From: Algoriphagus sp. AK58
Lineage (GTDB): Bacteria; Bacteroidota; Bacteroidia; Cytophagales; Cyclobacteriaceae
Length of the DNA: 64,000 nt
Direction of reading: 5' to 3'
Assembly (NCBI RefSeq): GCF_014324365.1
Contig: NZ_QEIG01000008.1
Span: 791,078-855,077, forward strand
Shown: one piece after another, positions 24,570-34,151 of the stretch
Layout of the letters: each line of letters opens with the position of its first letter
Position numbering within the stretch: the first letter of the stretch is position 1
Program-made: the position numbers and the translations under genes
The notes under the pieces: model-generated
The model's database searches: none
The model's input: only the letters and a program-made list of their open reading frames with translations
What the model was told of the DNA's origin: nothing

Positions 24570-25148
24570 TTACTTAGCCAGAAAATCGTTCACCAGCTTC
24601 ACTGTCTCCTCCGAGGAGCGCTCAAAGTCATCATTGAGCACACTTACATCAAACTGGGGCTCAAAGGTCATCTCAAACTTCGCTTTGTAGATGCGCCGGG
24701 AAAGGGATTCGGGTGTTTCGGTCCCGCGGTCATTGAGTCGGGAAGCGAGGGTCTCCAACGAGGGCACTTTGACAAAAATAGCAAGGGCCTGATCTCCGAA
24801 ATACTTTTTCAGAGCCAATCCCCCTTTTACATCCACATCAAAAATGACGGCTTTGCCACTGTCCCAGATGCGTTGCACTTCTTCTTTGAGGGTACCGTAA
24901 AAATTTCCTTCGTAGACTTCTTCCCACTCTACAAAGGCATCCTCATCGATTTTCTGTTTGAATTCTTCAATACTCAAAAAGTAATAATCTCTGCCATGCA
25001 CCTCATGTCTTCCTCTTTTGTCCCGGGTACAGGCCGAGATCGAAAAGCCCAAATTGGGCACATGCTGGATCAGATGCTTGACAAGGGAAGTTTTTCCGGA
25101 TCCGGAGGGAGCGGAGAAAATGATGGCTTTGCCGGAAGGGTTACTCAT
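24570..25148 (-). CDS. gmk: Guanylate kinase
   Basis: A 192-residue cytoplasmic enzyme converting GMP and ATP to GDP and ADP. The P-loop FSAPSGSGKTSLVKHLI is near residue 12, followed by the GMP-binding segment with HGRDYYFLSIEEF, EGNFYGT and the DVDVKGGLALK strand. The length is normal. Its start overlaps the anti-sigma gene's stop by 4 bp, so expression is linked to that regulator pair. Confidence 0.95.
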   Translation of the reverse strand: MSNPSGKAIIFSAPSGSGKTSLVKHLIQHVPNLGFSISACTRDKRGRHEVHGRDYYFLSIEEFKQKIDEDAFVEWEEVYEGNFYGTLKEEVQRIWDSGKAVIFDVDVKGGLALKKYFGDQALAIFVKVPSLETLASRLNDRGTETPESLSRRIYKAKFEMTFEPQFDVSVLNDDFERSSEETVKLVNDFLAK

Positions 25149-25417
25149 CGGACGTCGTGGATCATCTGACGGATCGAGTCCGCCAATTTTTCAGGTAAAG
25201 GTTGCTTGGTGCATTTGGTTTTCAGCACTTCCCGGATGGCTTGCTCTAGGTGAAAATGTTCGAAACAAGGCTGGCATTTATCCAACTTTTGCTTCAAAAG
25301 CTCCTTTCCCTCCTCTCCCAGCTCTCCGTCCAGGATACTTTCCAGTAGCTGAAAACACTTGCTCACATCGCTGCACTGCAGCTTTCGCTCACCGGATGAT
25401 AAATTGTTGTTTTCCAT
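25145..25417 (-). CDS. Zinc-finger anti-sigma factor candidate
   Basis: A 90-residue protein from the ATG at 25417 (MENNNLSSGERKLQCSD); an upstream start at 25471 would overlap the sigma gene. The pattern LESILDGELGEEGKELLKQK followed by DKCQPCFEHF matches short ZAS/RsrA-like anti-sigma factors, where the Cys pair and neighbouring His bind zinc, sometimes as a redox switch. It starts 10 bp after the sigma-factor gene stops, the usual sigma/anti-sigma order, and would hold that sigma factor in the cytoplasm. Confidence 0.75.
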   Translation of the reverse strand: MENNNLSSGERKLQCSDVSKCFQLLESILDGELGEEGKELLKQKLDKCQPCFEHFHLEQAIREVLKTKCTKQPLPEKLADSIRQMIHDVR

Positions 25418-25427
25418 AGGTAATCGT

Positions 25428-26024
25428 TTATTCCTCCTCTTCGTCCGTATTGTAGCCCATCGACTGGGCATATCCTCTTAATTTGTCTTTCAAAAGATTC
25501 CTGGCCCGGTGGAGCCTGGATCTTACCGTCCCGATCGGGATGTCCAGAATTTTGGCCATCTCCTCGTAGGTAAACCCCTCCAGATCGGCCAAAATGATCA
25601 CCGTACGGAAATCCACTGCAAGGGCATTGAGTGCATTAGAGATCTCATCTCCGAGCATATCTTTGACGGATTCAGCCCTGAGATCTGTGGTGCTTTGGTA
25701 ATCAACGTCATCCGAGTTGTAGAAAGTTTCCACCTCCTGATAATCGACCTTCGCAGGCTGCTTGCTTTTCTTTCGGTATTCGTTGATGAAGCTGTTTTTA
25801 AGGATCCGGAAAAGCCAGGCTTTGGCATTGGTCCCCTGCTCAAAGGAATTGATAAATCGGAACGCCTTCATGTAGGTATCCTGCACCAGATCTTTGGCAT
25901 CGTCCTCATCGAAGGTGAGTCGAAACGCAAAGTTGTACATCGAATCGATGTGCGGCATAAACTCCCCATCAAAGATGGCCGTCTTTTCTTCCTGAGTATA
26001 TTTCCTTCGCTGTACTTCAGACAT
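25428..26024 (-). CDS. ECF-type RNA polymerase sigma factor
   Basis: About 198 residues from the ATG at 26024 (MSEVQRRKYT); a TTG at 26033 is less likely. Region 2 is visible in MYNFAFRLTFDEDDAKDLVQ and AWLFRILKNSFINEYRKKSK, region 4 in LADLEGFTYEEMAKILDIPI then GTVRSRLHRARNLLKDKL. It lacks regions 1 and 3, as ECF factors do. It is paired with a zinc anti-sigma factor and precedes gmk and nadD. An acidic DEEEE tail closes the protein. Confidence 0.93.
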   Translation of the reverse strand: MSEVQRRKYTQEEKTAIFDGEFMPHIDSMYNFAFRLTFDEDDAKDLVQDTYMKAFRFINSFEQGTNAKAWLFRILKNSFINEYRKKSKQPAKVDYQEVETFYNSDDVDYQSTTDLRAESVKDMLGDEISNALNALAVDFRTVIILADLEGFTYEEMAKILDIPIGTVRSRLHRARNLLKDKLRGYAQSMGYNTDEEEE

Positions 26025-26150
26025 AAGCCTCAAAAGTAATCAAAGGCCTAATTTATACCTAGATTCCCACACCTTTTCCTTGGTTTTCCTTTATTTTGTA
26101 GCAGATATCGCCTCCACTTCGGGGCAAATTTCCCAATCCGCATCACAAAC

Positions 26151-26987
26151 ATGCTTTTCTTCAAGCTTTTGTCCCGTCTACCACTCGGGGTGCTGTATCT
26201 TTTTTCTGATTTTCTTTACCTCCTCGCCAGGTATATTATCCGCTATCGCAAAAAAGTGATCGACGAAAACCTGCTGTATGCCTTTCCGGAAAAATCGGAA
26301 AAGGAGAGAAAAGTGATCCGAAACCGGTTCTACAGGAACTTCACTGATTCCATTGCCGAAACAGTGAAAACGCTTACCATCTCCAAAGAAGAATTGGCTC
26401 AAAGGTTTACGATCACCAATCAGGAGCTGCTCGACCAGGAGGTGAAAAATGGGAAAAGCGTATTATTGCTGGCCGGGCACTTTTTCAATTGGGAATTAGG
26501 CTTGCAACGTGCTGCAGTGCTAAGCCAAGTTCCCTCGGAAGGAGTGTATTTGAAAATCAACAATCCTTTCTTTGACAAACTGATGTACCAAATCAGAACC
26601 CGATTTGGGAATACTATCACAGAGAAGAGGGATTTTCGAAATACCGTAAAAACATTGACCTCCCAGCACAGGGTGGTTCAGCTAGCCGCGGATCAACGAC
26701 CAAATAATCGAACCGTCCGGTATCAGAGACCCTTTCTCAACCGACCTGCCTATTTCTTTGAAGGTGCTGAAAACATCGCCAAAAGCATGGACCTCCCGGT
26801 TTATTTCGGAGAAATCACCAAAAAGGGCAGAGGACGCTATCAGGCTACTTACGAACTGCTATCCAGGGGCCCATACGCTTCTCATGAGGAGCATAGTATC
26901 ACGGATGCTTTCTGCGAAAGACTGGAAGCAAATATCCGCCTCCAACCAGACTTGTATCTGTGGAGCCATAAGCGATGGAAGGTTTGA
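26151..26987 (+). CDS. LpxL/HtrB-like lysophospholipid acyltransferase
   Basis: A 278-residue membrane-associated acyltransferase. A hydrophobic N-terminus (GVLYLFSDFLYLLARYII) is followed by the HX4E catalytic motif H110-FFNW-E115 (LLLAGHFFNWELG) and a later conserved AADQRPNN segment. The family adds secondary acyl chains to lipid A at the inner membrane; the exact acyl donor and position cannot be read from sequence. The gene diverges from the sigma-factor gene across a 126-bp spacer. Confidence 0.85.
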   Translation: MLFFKLLSRLPLGVLYLFSDFLYLLARYIIRYRKKVIDENLLYAFPEKSEKERKVIRNRFYRNFTDSIAETVKTLTISKEELAQRFTITNQELLDQEVKNGKSVLLLAGHFFNWELGLQRAAVLSQVPSEGVYLKINNPFFDKLMYQIRTRFGNTITEKRDFRNTVKTLTSQHRVVQLAADQRPNNRTVRYQRPFLNRPAYFFEGAENIAKSMDLPVYFGEITKKGRGRYQATYELLSRGPYASHEEHSITDAFCERLEANIRLQPDLYLWSHKRWKV

Positions 26988-27169
26988 GTGAGGAGGATGG
27001 AAAGTAGGGTGGTTGGGATTTATTAATTTGACCTTAATAGCCCCTACTTGTTACACCTGGCGCTGAAATGAAGCTGAATCTCAATACCTTAATAAAGGAA
27101 ATAAATTCTGGGCGAGACACCCGAACAAAACCTCTTGTGTCTTGCTTCTTTTGTCTAGTATCTTAAAAA

Positions 27170-29431
27170 ATGGATTACCTAAAGGAACTCAATCCCCCCC
27201 AGCGTCAGGCTGTAGAACATACCGATGGTCCAGTAATGATCATTGCCGGTGCTGGTTCGGGCAAAACCAGAGTGCTTACCTACCGAATTGCCCACCTGAT
27301 CTATGCCAAAGGAGTAGATCCATTCAACATTCTTTCCCTGACCTTTACCAACAAAGCGGCCAGTGAAATGAAGCACCGGATCGAAAAACTGGTGGGACTG
27401 GAGGCGAGAAATACCTGGATGGGTACCTTTCACTCGATTTTTGCCAAGATCCTGAGAGTGGAATCTGACAAAATAGGCTATCCCTCCAACTTCACCATTT
27501 ACGATACGGATGATTCCAAATCGCTCATCCGGACTTTGGTCAAGGAAATGCGCTTGGATGACAAAGTCTACAAGCCCAGCGTGGTACTTTCACGGATTTC
27601 CGGAGCAAAAAACCGACTGATTTCCTGGCAAATGTATCAGAATGACCCATTTGTCAAGGCAGACGATGAAGCGGCACAAAAGCCTCGCATGGGCGAAATC
27701 TACCAAAAGTATCAGGAGCGCCTGTTCAAAGCCGGAGCGATGGACTTTGACGACCTGCTTTTCAACACCAACGTCCTGTTTCGCGACCATTTGGACGTGC
27801 TCAACAAGTACCAACAGCGCTTCAAGTACGTGATGGTGGACGAGTTTCAGGACACCAATATTTCCCAGTACCTCATCACCAAGAAGCTTGCCGCCGTCCA
27901 CCAAAATATCTGTGTGGTTGGTGACGATGCCCAAAGTATCTACGCCTTTCGCGGGGCGGATATTCAGAACATTCTCAACTTCGAAAAGGACTACCCCGAT
28001 CTCTTTGTGGTCAAACTTGAGCAAAACTACCGCTCCACCAAGACCATCGTCGAGGCGGCCAACTCCATCATTGACAAAAACAAAGCCCAGCTCAAAAAGA
28101 CCGTGTGGACCTCCAATCCCGATGGAGATTTGATCGAACTGATCAAAGCAACCTCAGACAATGAAGAGGGAAGGATCGTGGCCACGACCATTTTCGAAGA
28201 AAAAAACAACAAGAAGCTCAACAACAGCGACTTTGCCATCCTCTACCGCACCAACTCCCAGTCACGTGCGATCGAAGAGGCACTTCGCAAAATGAACCTG
28301 ACCTACAAGATCGTCGGAGGCCTCTCATTTTATCAGCGAAAGGAAATCAAAGACCTGATGGCCTACCTCCGTTTTGCGGTCAATCCTGCCGATGAAGAGG
28401 CCTTCAAGCGGATCATCAATTATCCAAAACGGGGAATTGGAGACAGCTCGGTGGAGAAAATCCTCGTCTCAGCCTACGAGCACGACATTCCGCTTTGGGA
28501 TGTGGTACAAAATGCCCACAGTTTTTTGGGGGGACGTGCCGGGAGTGCAGTAGATGATTTTGCAACCATGATCAAAGCCTTCCAGATCGAAATCGAGCGA
28601 AAAGATGCCTACGAAGCAGCAAGCTCGGTAGCTAAGCAGAGCGGACTTTTGCGCGAGCTCTACGAAGACAAAACCATAGAAGGTCTCAATCGCTACGAAA
28701 ACGTCCAGGAATTGCTCAATGCCATCAAGGAGTATGTGGACAATCCCGAAAATGAGGACAAAAGTCTTGGTGCCTTCCTTCAGGAAATCGCCCTGCTTAC
28801 AGATAATGATCAGGACAAAGACCAGACAGATGCGATTACCCTTATGACCATTCACTCCTCCAAGGGCTTGGAATTCAAACAGGTATTCGTGGTCGGAATG
28901 GAAGAAGATCTTTTTCCTTCTCAGATGATGATGCAAAGTCGGGAGGATTTGGAGGAAGAGCGAAGACTTTTCTATGTGGCCACTACCCGAGCCATGGAAA
29001 AGCTGTACCTGACTTATGCCTTGACTCGATATCGATTTGGACGATTGCTGAATTGCGAACCGAGTCGGTTTTTGGAGGAAGTACATCCTGCTACAATCAA
29101 GGTAAACAAGCGCATGTCTGCCACCAAGGAAATGCCGGGAGCCTTGAGAAGAGAAGGCCTTCCTGGTTCTCAGGGCTTTATCGGTATCAAAAAGCAACCT
29201 GAGGCCAGACCGGTATCGACGATGAAAATCCATACCCCTAGCCCTGATTTCAAGCCCAGCAATACCAATAATCTACAGGCAGGTCAACTGGTAGAGCATC
29301 CCAAATTCGGTTATGGAAAAGTCCAAAAAATTGAAACCGAAGGGCTTAACAAAAAAGCTACGATCGATTTTGAGCATTTTGGGGAGAAAACATTATTGCT
29401 TAGCTTTGCCAAGCTCAGGATCATAGACTAA
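27170..29431 (+). CDS. pcrA: ATP-dependent DNA helicase, PcrA/UvrD family
   Basis: A 753-residue superfamily 1A helicase acting in repair and replication restart. Motifs in order: Q-motif NPPQRQAV, Walker A AGAGSGKT (26-33), Walker B MVDEFQDTN, GDDAQSIYAFRGA (motif III), the VKLEQNYRST region (IV), TIHSSKGLEFKQVFVVG (V) and EERRLFYVATTRA (VI). The C-terminal tail ends in a short Tudor-like segment (GQLVEHPKFGYGKVQKI) seen in PcrA, which binds RNA polymerase in some relatives. It appears monocistronic, with about 180 bp of spacer upstream. Confidence 0.95.
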   Translation: MDYLKELNPPQRQAVEHTDGPVMIIAGAGSGKTRVLTYRIAHLIYAKGVDPFNILSLTFTNKAASEMKHRIEKLVGLEARNTWMGTFHSIFAKILRVESDKIGYPSNFTIYDTDDSKSLIRTLVKEMRLDDKVYKPSVVLSRISGAKNRLISWQMYQNDPFVKADDEAAQKPRMGEIYQKYQERLFKAGAMDFDDLLFNTNVLFRDHLDVLNKYQQRFKYVMVDEFQDTNISQYLITKKLAAVHQNICVVGDDAQSIYAFRGADIQNILNFEKDYPDLFVVKLEQNYRSTKTIVEAANSIIDKNKAQLKKTVWTSNPDGDLIELIKATSDNEEGRIVATTIFEEKNNKKLNNSDFAILYRTNSQSRAIEEALRKMNLTYKIVGGLSFYQRKEIKDLMAYLRFAVNPADEEAFKRIINYPKRGIGDSSVEKILVSAYEHDIPLWDVVQNAHSFLGGRAGSAVDDFATMIKAFQIEIERKDAYEAASSVAKQSGLLRELYEDKTIEGLNRYENVQELLNAIKEYVDNPENEDKSLGAFLQEIALLTDNDQDKDQTDAITLMTIHSSKGLEFKQVFVVGMEEDLFPSQMMMQSREDLEEERRLFYVATTRAMEKLYLTYALTRYRFGRLLNCEPSRFLEEVHPATIKVNKRMSATKEMPGALRREGLPGSQGFIGIKKQPEARPVSTMKIHTPSPDFKPSNTNNLQAGQLVEHPKFGYGKVQKIETEGLNKKATIDFEHFGEKTLLLSFAKLRIID

Positions 29432-29529
29432 ACCCCTGCTTCCCTGCCTTTTGGTGATTTTTTGTACCTTACTTGTGGCAAAAATGGAAGCGATAGAGCG
29501 CAACTGAATAAAGAAAAACTACACTCATT

Positions 29530-30150
29530 TTGAAAGAATACGGAAAGAACATTCAAATGCTGGTGAATCACATCACCGGAATTGAAGATCGCGAAAAGCG
29601 CACCCAAAGTGCCTATACCGTCATAGAAATCATCAAACAGCTTTTTCCTGCCATGAAGCAGGAAAACGACCAAAAGCTTTGGGATGACATCTACATCATG
29701 TCTGACTTCAAGTTGGACGTGGATGGGCCATTCCCCATGCCGGAAAAGGAATTGCTAGGCAAAAAACCGCTACCTATCGGCTATCCAAAGGGCGAGGTGA
29801 AATTCAAACACTATGGTCGAAACATCGAAAAACTGATCGAAAAAGCGATCGAGATCGAAAATGATGAGGAACAGGAAAATGCCATCATCTACATTGGTCA
29901 GTTGATGCGAAGCTTCCATTCCACCTGGAACAGAGACAATTTCGACGATGGCATCATCATTGACGACATCAAAACTCTATCCAAAGGTCGCTTGCATATC
30001 GATTTGGAGAAGGTAAGGGAAAACGCTTTGTTTGAGTCCAACACCCGACGAGACTTTAAAATCCCTCATATCGAGGAAGAGCAGACTCACAAAAAGAAGC
30101 ATCAAAATCACGGTAAAAAGCACCGTAACGGCCACAAAAAACGCAGATAA
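29530..30150 (+). CDS. DUF4290 family protein
   Basis: A 206-residue soluble protein with a TTG start; an in-frame TAA lies a few codons upstream and no ATG is available. It has the DUF4290 pattern (LKEYGKNIQMLVNHI, then KHYGRNIEKLIEKAI) and a very basic tail rich in Lys/His (HKKKHQNHGKKHRNGHKKRR), which suggests nucleic-acid or polyanion binding. It is known as a Bacteroidota-specific gene next to murA; here it ends 5 bp before murA. Function unknown. Confidence 0.85.
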   Translation: MKEYGKNIQMLVNHITGIEDREKRTQSAYTVIEIIKQLFPAMKQENDQKLWDDIYIMSDFKLDVDGPFPMPEKELLGKKPLPIGYPKGEVKFKHYGRNIEKLIEKAIEIENDEEQENAIIYIGQLMRSFHSTWNRDNFDDGIIIDDIKTLSKGRLHIDLEKVRENALFESNTRRDFKIPHIEEEQTHKKKHQNHGKKHRNGHKKRR

Positions 30151-30155
30151 ATTAA

Positions 30156-31463
30156 ATGGCATCTTTCAGAGTAGAAGGGGGACATCGCCTCAAAGGAGAA
30201 ATCATCCCTCAAGGAGCTAAAAACGAAGCACTCCAAATCCTTTGTGCAGTTTTGTTGACTTCTGAAAAAGTCAACGTCCATAAAGTCCCCAACATCCGGG
30301 ATGTCAATAAACTGATCGAACTCCTCTCTGACATGGGAGTGAAGGTTCAGAATCTCGGACCGGAATCCTACAGCTTTCAAGCAGACGACGTCAATCTGGA
30401 CTACTTGGAGACTGAAGATTTCCTGAAAAAGGCCTCCGCACTGAGAGGCTCGGTAATGATCTTAGGCCCACTATTGGCCCGATTTGGGAAAGGCAAGCTT
30501 TCCAAACCGGGAGGAGACAAAATCGGTCGCCGCCGAATGGATACCCACTTTTTTGGATTCCAGAAGCTTGGAGCTCAATTTCACTACGATGCCAAAAATG
30601 AGATTTTCCACATAGACGGAAAAAATCTCAAAGGTACCTACATGCTTCTCGATGAAGCCTCCGTCACCGGTACGGCCAACATCGTGATGGCAGCGGTCAT
30701 GGCAGAAGGAAAGACCACAATCTACAATGCTGCCTGTGAACCTTACCTACAACAGCTTTGTGACATGCTCAACCGCATGGGAGCAAAAATCACCGGAGTA
30801 GGCTCCAATCTCTTAAACATCGAAGGGGTAAAGCAACTGGGTGGTACAGATCATACTATGCTACCCGATATGATCGAAATCGGCTCCTTCATCGGCATGG
30901 CTGCCATGACTCAGTCAGAGATTACGATCAAAGATTGTCAGATCCATCGCTTGGGAATCATCCCTGAGACGTTCAGGAGAATGGGCATCAAGATGGAATT
31001 CCGCGGGGATGACATTTTTATCCCAGCTCAAAAACATTATGAAATCGAAACCTTCATTGACGGCTCGATTTTGACAGTGGCAGACCAGATTTGGCCGGGA
31101 TTTACACCGGACCTACTCTCCATAGTATTAGTCACTGCCACTCAGGCAAAAGGAACTGTTTTGGTTCATCAAAAGATGTTTGAATCGCGCCTGTTCTTTG
31201 TAGACAAGCTGATCGATATGGGTGCACAGATCATCCTTTGCGATCCGCACCGTGCCACAGTCATAGGTTTGGATAGAAAATACCCATTGAGAGGTATCCG
31301 AATGACTTCTCCGGATATCCGTGCAGGAGTTGCTTTGTTGATCGCGGCGATGTCTGCCAATGGCACTTCCATTATTGATAATATTGAACAAATCGACCGA
31401 GGTTATCAAAATATTGATCAGCGGCTCAATGCCTTAGGAGCCAAAATCGAGCGAATCAATTGA
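30156..31463 (+). CDS. murA: UDP-N-acetylglucosamine 1-carboxyvinyltransferase
   Basis: A 435-residue cytoplasmic enzyme catalysing the first committed step of peptidoglycan synthesis, transfer of enolpyruvate from PEP to UDP-GlcNAc. GAKNEALQIL carries the essential Lys22. The active-site loop reads PGGDKIGRRRMD, so residue 121, which corresponds to Cys115 of E. coli MurA, is Asp. Established work on other Asp-type MurA enzymes shows them active and insensitive to fosfomycin, so natural resistance is expected. Co-transcribed with DUF4290; a strong terminator follows. Confidence 0.96.
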   Translation: MASFRVEGGHRLKGEIIPQGAKNEALQILCAVLLTSEKVNVHKVPNIRDVNKLIELLSDMGVKVQNLGPESYSFQADDVNLDYLETEDFLKKASALRGSVMILGPLLARFGKGKLSKPGGDKIGRRRMDTHFFGFQKLGAQFHYDAKNEIFHIDGKNLKGTYMLLDEASVTGTANIVMAAVMAEGKTTIYNAACEPYLQQLCDMLNRMGAKITGVGSNLLNIEGVKQLGGTDHTMLPDMIEIGSFIGMAAMTQSEITIKDCQIHRLGIIPETFRRMGIKMEFRGDDIFIPAQKHYEIETFIDGSILTVADQIWPGFTPDLLSIVLVTATQAKGTVLVHQKMFESRLFFVDKLIDMGAQIILCDPHRATVIGLDRKYPLRGIRMTSPDIRAGVALLIAAMSANGTSIIDNIEQIDRGYQNIDQRLNALGAKIERIN

Positions 31464-31490
31464 AAGACCTAGAATCCTTTTCTTCCATTG

Positions 31491-31519
31491 GCCACCTTAT
31501 TCATGAGGTGGCTTTTTTG
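31491..31519 (+). terminator. Terminator after murA
   Basis: GCCACCT pairs with AGGTGGC around an 8-nt loop and is followed by six T residues, 28 bp after the murA stop. Confidence 0.85.
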
Positions 31520-31616
31520 TTTCTCAATTTTTCTTTTCCATTTCACCTCCCCTAATTGCCCCGATTTCTTATTTTTTGGTAACTTCTTGGCCAATTACCT
31601 CAACCCTCTTTAACCT

Positions 31617-33335
31617 ATGTCTAAGAAAAAACTCCGTAGCCAAGAATGGTACGGACGCACCGGCAAAGATGGAATCATCTACCGATCCTGGATGAAAAAC
31701 CAGGGACTTCCTCATCATCTTTTTACAGGAGAAAAGCCCGTCATCGGTATCTGTAACACCTGGTCCGAACTCACCCCCTGCAATGCACATTTTAGGGATC
31801 TGGCAGAAGCACTCAAAAGAGGCATCTGGGAAGCAGGCGGTTTTCCGCTTGAGTTTCCTGTAATGTCTTTGGGCGAATGCTCGATCAAACCCACCGCCAT
31901 GCTTTTCCGAAATCTGGCATCTATGGACGTGGAAGAAAGCATACGGGCTAATCCCATGGACGGCGTGGTGCTGATGTGCGGTTGCGACAAAACCACCCCA
32001 TCCCTTGTCATGGGCGCAGCTTCTGTAAACCTTCCTACTTTGGTTTTATCAGGTGGCCCCATGCTGATTGGACGATTCCGTGGAAAAAAAATCGGCACCT
32101 CCGACATTTGGAGGTTTGCTGAAGACTACAAAGTAGGCAAACTGACCCAAGAAGACATGATCGAAGTGGAATCTTCCATGTCCAGATCTGTCGGCCATTG
32201 TGCGCCTATGGGCACCGCTTCAACCATGGCCGCCATGGTAGAGGCCCTTGGTCTGGCCCTGCCGGACAATGCAACGATTCCTGCTGCGGACTCGAGAAGG
32301 AAAGTCCTTGCTCACCTGGCGGGTATGCGCATCGTCGAAATGGTCAAAGAAGACCTTACCATGGATAAAATCCTGACCAGAAAGGCGTTTGAAAACTCCA
32401 TCATGGTAAATGCTGCCATCGGAGGATCCACCAATTACATCCTGCACCTGACTGCCATTGCCAAACGGATCGGGGTAGAGCTTGACTTGACCGACTTTGA
32501 TCATTTCTCCTCAAAAATCCCTCTGATTGCCAATGTGCAGCCCTCAGGTGAACATTGGGTAGAGGACCTCTTTTACGCGGGTGGAATGCCTGCAGTCATG
32601 AAAGAAATCCAAAAGCACCTCCATACCGATGCTCTGACAGTCAATGGCAAAACCATTGGAGAAAATATCGCCAATGCCCAATGCTGGGACCGTAACCTTA
32701 TCGGAACCCTGGAAAACCCCATCAAACCAGAGTCAGGCATTGCCGTGCTCAAAGGCAATCTATGCCCCAACGGCGCCGTACTCAAGCCATCCGCTGCCAC
32801 CCCAAGTCTCTTGAAGCATACGGGCAGAGCTGTCGTCTTCGAAAATATCGATGATTACAAAGCCAAGGTGGATGACCCTGACTTGGACATTGATGAGACC
32901 TGCGTGATGGTGTTGAAAAATGTAGGACCAAAAGGCTATCCGGGCATGCCCGAAGTCGGAAATATGGGACTGCCCAAAAAACTACTGGAAAAAGGGGTCA
33001 AAGATATGGTCCGAATTTCTGACGGTCGCATGAGCGGAACAGGCTTTGGCACGGTAGTACTTCACGTGTCCCCTGAATCGGCCATTGGAGGACCTTTGGC
33101 TTTTGTCCAAAATGGGGATCTAATCGAACTCGATGTGCCCAACCGGACATTGAACTTGTTGATTTCGGAGGAAGAATTTGAAAAAAGAAGAAAAGATTTT
33201 GTACCTACTCAACTCCCCTATGAAAGAGGTTATGTGAATTTGTTTTTGGACAAAGTCAATCAGGCACATGAGGGAGTGGATTTTGATTTCCTTCAGGGAA
33301 GCTCTGGTTCGGAAGTGAAAAGAGATTCGCATTGA
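31617..33335 (+). CDS. IlvD/Edd-family sugar-acid dehydratase, L-arabinonate type likely
   Basis: A 572-residue [2Fe-2S] dehydratase. The N-terminus has RSQEWYGR, a mark of the pentonate branch rather than true dihydroxy-acid dehydratase. Cluster ligands fit Cys55 (TPCN), Cys123 (MCGCDKTTP) and Cys195 (GHCAPMG), spaced 68 and 72 as in L-arabinonate dehydratase; Lys125 and the Ser of ISDGRMSGTGFG complete the site. It would dehydrate an aldonic acid to a 2-keto-3-deoxy acid in the cytoplasm. The exact sugar is uncertain. It precedes, behind a palindromic repeat, an SDR operon that may supply or use related sugar acids. Confidence 0.85.
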   Translation: MSKKKLRSQEWYGRTGKDGIIYRSWMKNQGLPHHLFTGEKPVIGICNTWSELTPCNAHFRDLAEALKRGIWEAGGFPLEFPVMSLGECSIKPTAMLFRNLASMDVEESIRANPMDGVVLMCGCDKTTPSLVMGAASVNLPTLVLSGGPMLIGRFRGKKIGTSDIWRFAEDYKVGKLTQEDMIEVESSMSRSVGHCAPMGTASTMAAMVEALGLALPDNATIPAADSRRKVLAHLAGMRIVEMVKEDLTMDKILTRKAFENSIMVNAAIGGSTNYILHLTAIAKRIGVELDLTDFDHFSSKIPLIANVQPSGEHWVEDLFYAGGMPAVMKEIQKHLHTDALTVNGKTIGENIANAQCWDRNLIGTLENPIKPESGIAVLKGNLCPNGAVLKPSAATPSLLKHTGRAVVFENIDDYKAKVDDPDLDIDETCVMVLKNVGPKGYPGMPEVGNMGLPKKLLEKGVKDMVRISDGRMSGTGFGTVVLHVSPESAIGGPLAFVQNGDLIELDVPNRTLNLLISEEEFEKRRKDFVPTQLPYERGYVNLFLDKVNQAHEGVDFDFLQGSSGSEVKRDSH

Positions 33336-33344
33336 TTTGATGAC

Positions 33345-33377
33345 AAACCTGACAGGTTTTGAAAACCTGTCAGGTCT
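33345..33377. repeat. Palindromic repeat (copy 2)
   Basis: AAACCTGACAGGTTTT and a nearly perfect complement sit around a single G, the same element as at 11543-11575 (arms of 16 bp, one mismatch here). It lies between the dehydratase stop and the SDR start, leaving 12 bp before that ATG, again inside a likely operon. Confidence 0.8.
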
Positions 33378-33389
33378 AATTTTATAAAA

Positions 33390-34151
33390 ATGAGAAACCC
33401 AAAAGTAGCCATCGTCACCGGGGCAGGTCAGGGAATAGGCCTGGCCATTGCAAGGAAACTTGTCGAAAATGGCTCCCATGTCATTCTCAATGATTTGGAA
33501 AAAAGCCTTACTGAGGAGGCAGTTGCACATCTTTTGCGTTTGGAAAAAGGAAAAGTGCTGGGATACTCCGGAGACTCCTCAAGTAAAGGAGTGATTGAAG
33601 ACCTCTTAAGCCTCGCCTTGAATGAATTCGGGTCGGTAGACCAAGTGGTTTGCAATGCTGGAATCACCCTGTTTGGAGGATTCTTGGATTATTCATGGGA
33701 AGACTTCACTGAGGTAACCCGTGTCAATCAGGCTGGGACTTTTTTCCTTACCCAAGCGGCATCGAGAATAATGAAAGACCAAGAGTCAGGGGGGGCAATC
33801 CTTTTTACCTCATCTGTCACCGCTCACCAAAGCCACGAAAATCTTGCTGCCTATGCCATGAGCAAAGCTGCCATTGAAATGCTGGCCAAAAATCTGGTCT
33901 TGGAACTTGCCCCATTTGGAATCAGAATCAATACCATTGCACCCGGTGCTACCCTTACGGAGCGAACTACCTCAGATCCGGATTATGCCAAGACTTGGTC
34001 CAAACTTACCCCTCTTGGAAGGCCTGCCAGCCCGGAAGATATTGCAGAAGCAGCGGCATTTTTGTTGTCTGATGCGGCCCGTCACATTACCGGACAAACA
34101 CTGATCATTGATGGAGGATGGACCTCTATAAGCCCCTCTCCTTATGCATGA
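33390..34151 (+). CDS. Short-chain dehydrogenase/reductase
   Basis: A 253-residue classical SDR. TGAGQGIG (nucleotide-binding, residues 10-17), NAG, Ser of SSVTAHQ, and YAMSK give the full catalytic set. The end GQTLIIDGGWTS matches the usual sugar- or ketone-reducing SDR terminus. A predicted cytoplasmic NAD(P) oxidoreductase; substrate unknown, but the preceding sugar-acid dehydratase suggests a sugar or sugar-lactone step. Its last 8 bp overlap the next gene's start. Confidence 0.88.
   Translation: MRNPKVAIVTGAGQGIGLAIARKLVENGSHVILNDLEKSLTEEAVAHLLRLEKGKVLGYSGDSSSKGVIEDLLSLALNEFGSVDQVVCNAGITLFGGFLDYSWEDFTEVTRVNQAGTFFLTQAASRIMKDQESGGAILFTSSVTAHQSHENLAAYAMSKAAIEMLAKNLVLELAPFGIRINTIAPGATLTERTTSDPDYAKTWSKLTPLGRPASPEDIAEAAAFLLSDAARHITGQTLIIDGGWTSISPSPYA

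Noticed and set aside
26025..26150. Promoter TACTTTTG just before the sigma-factor start
   Set aside because: The motif is exact, but only 6 nt separate it from the ATG and no TTTG lies at the right distance, so the start would fall at or past the ATG.
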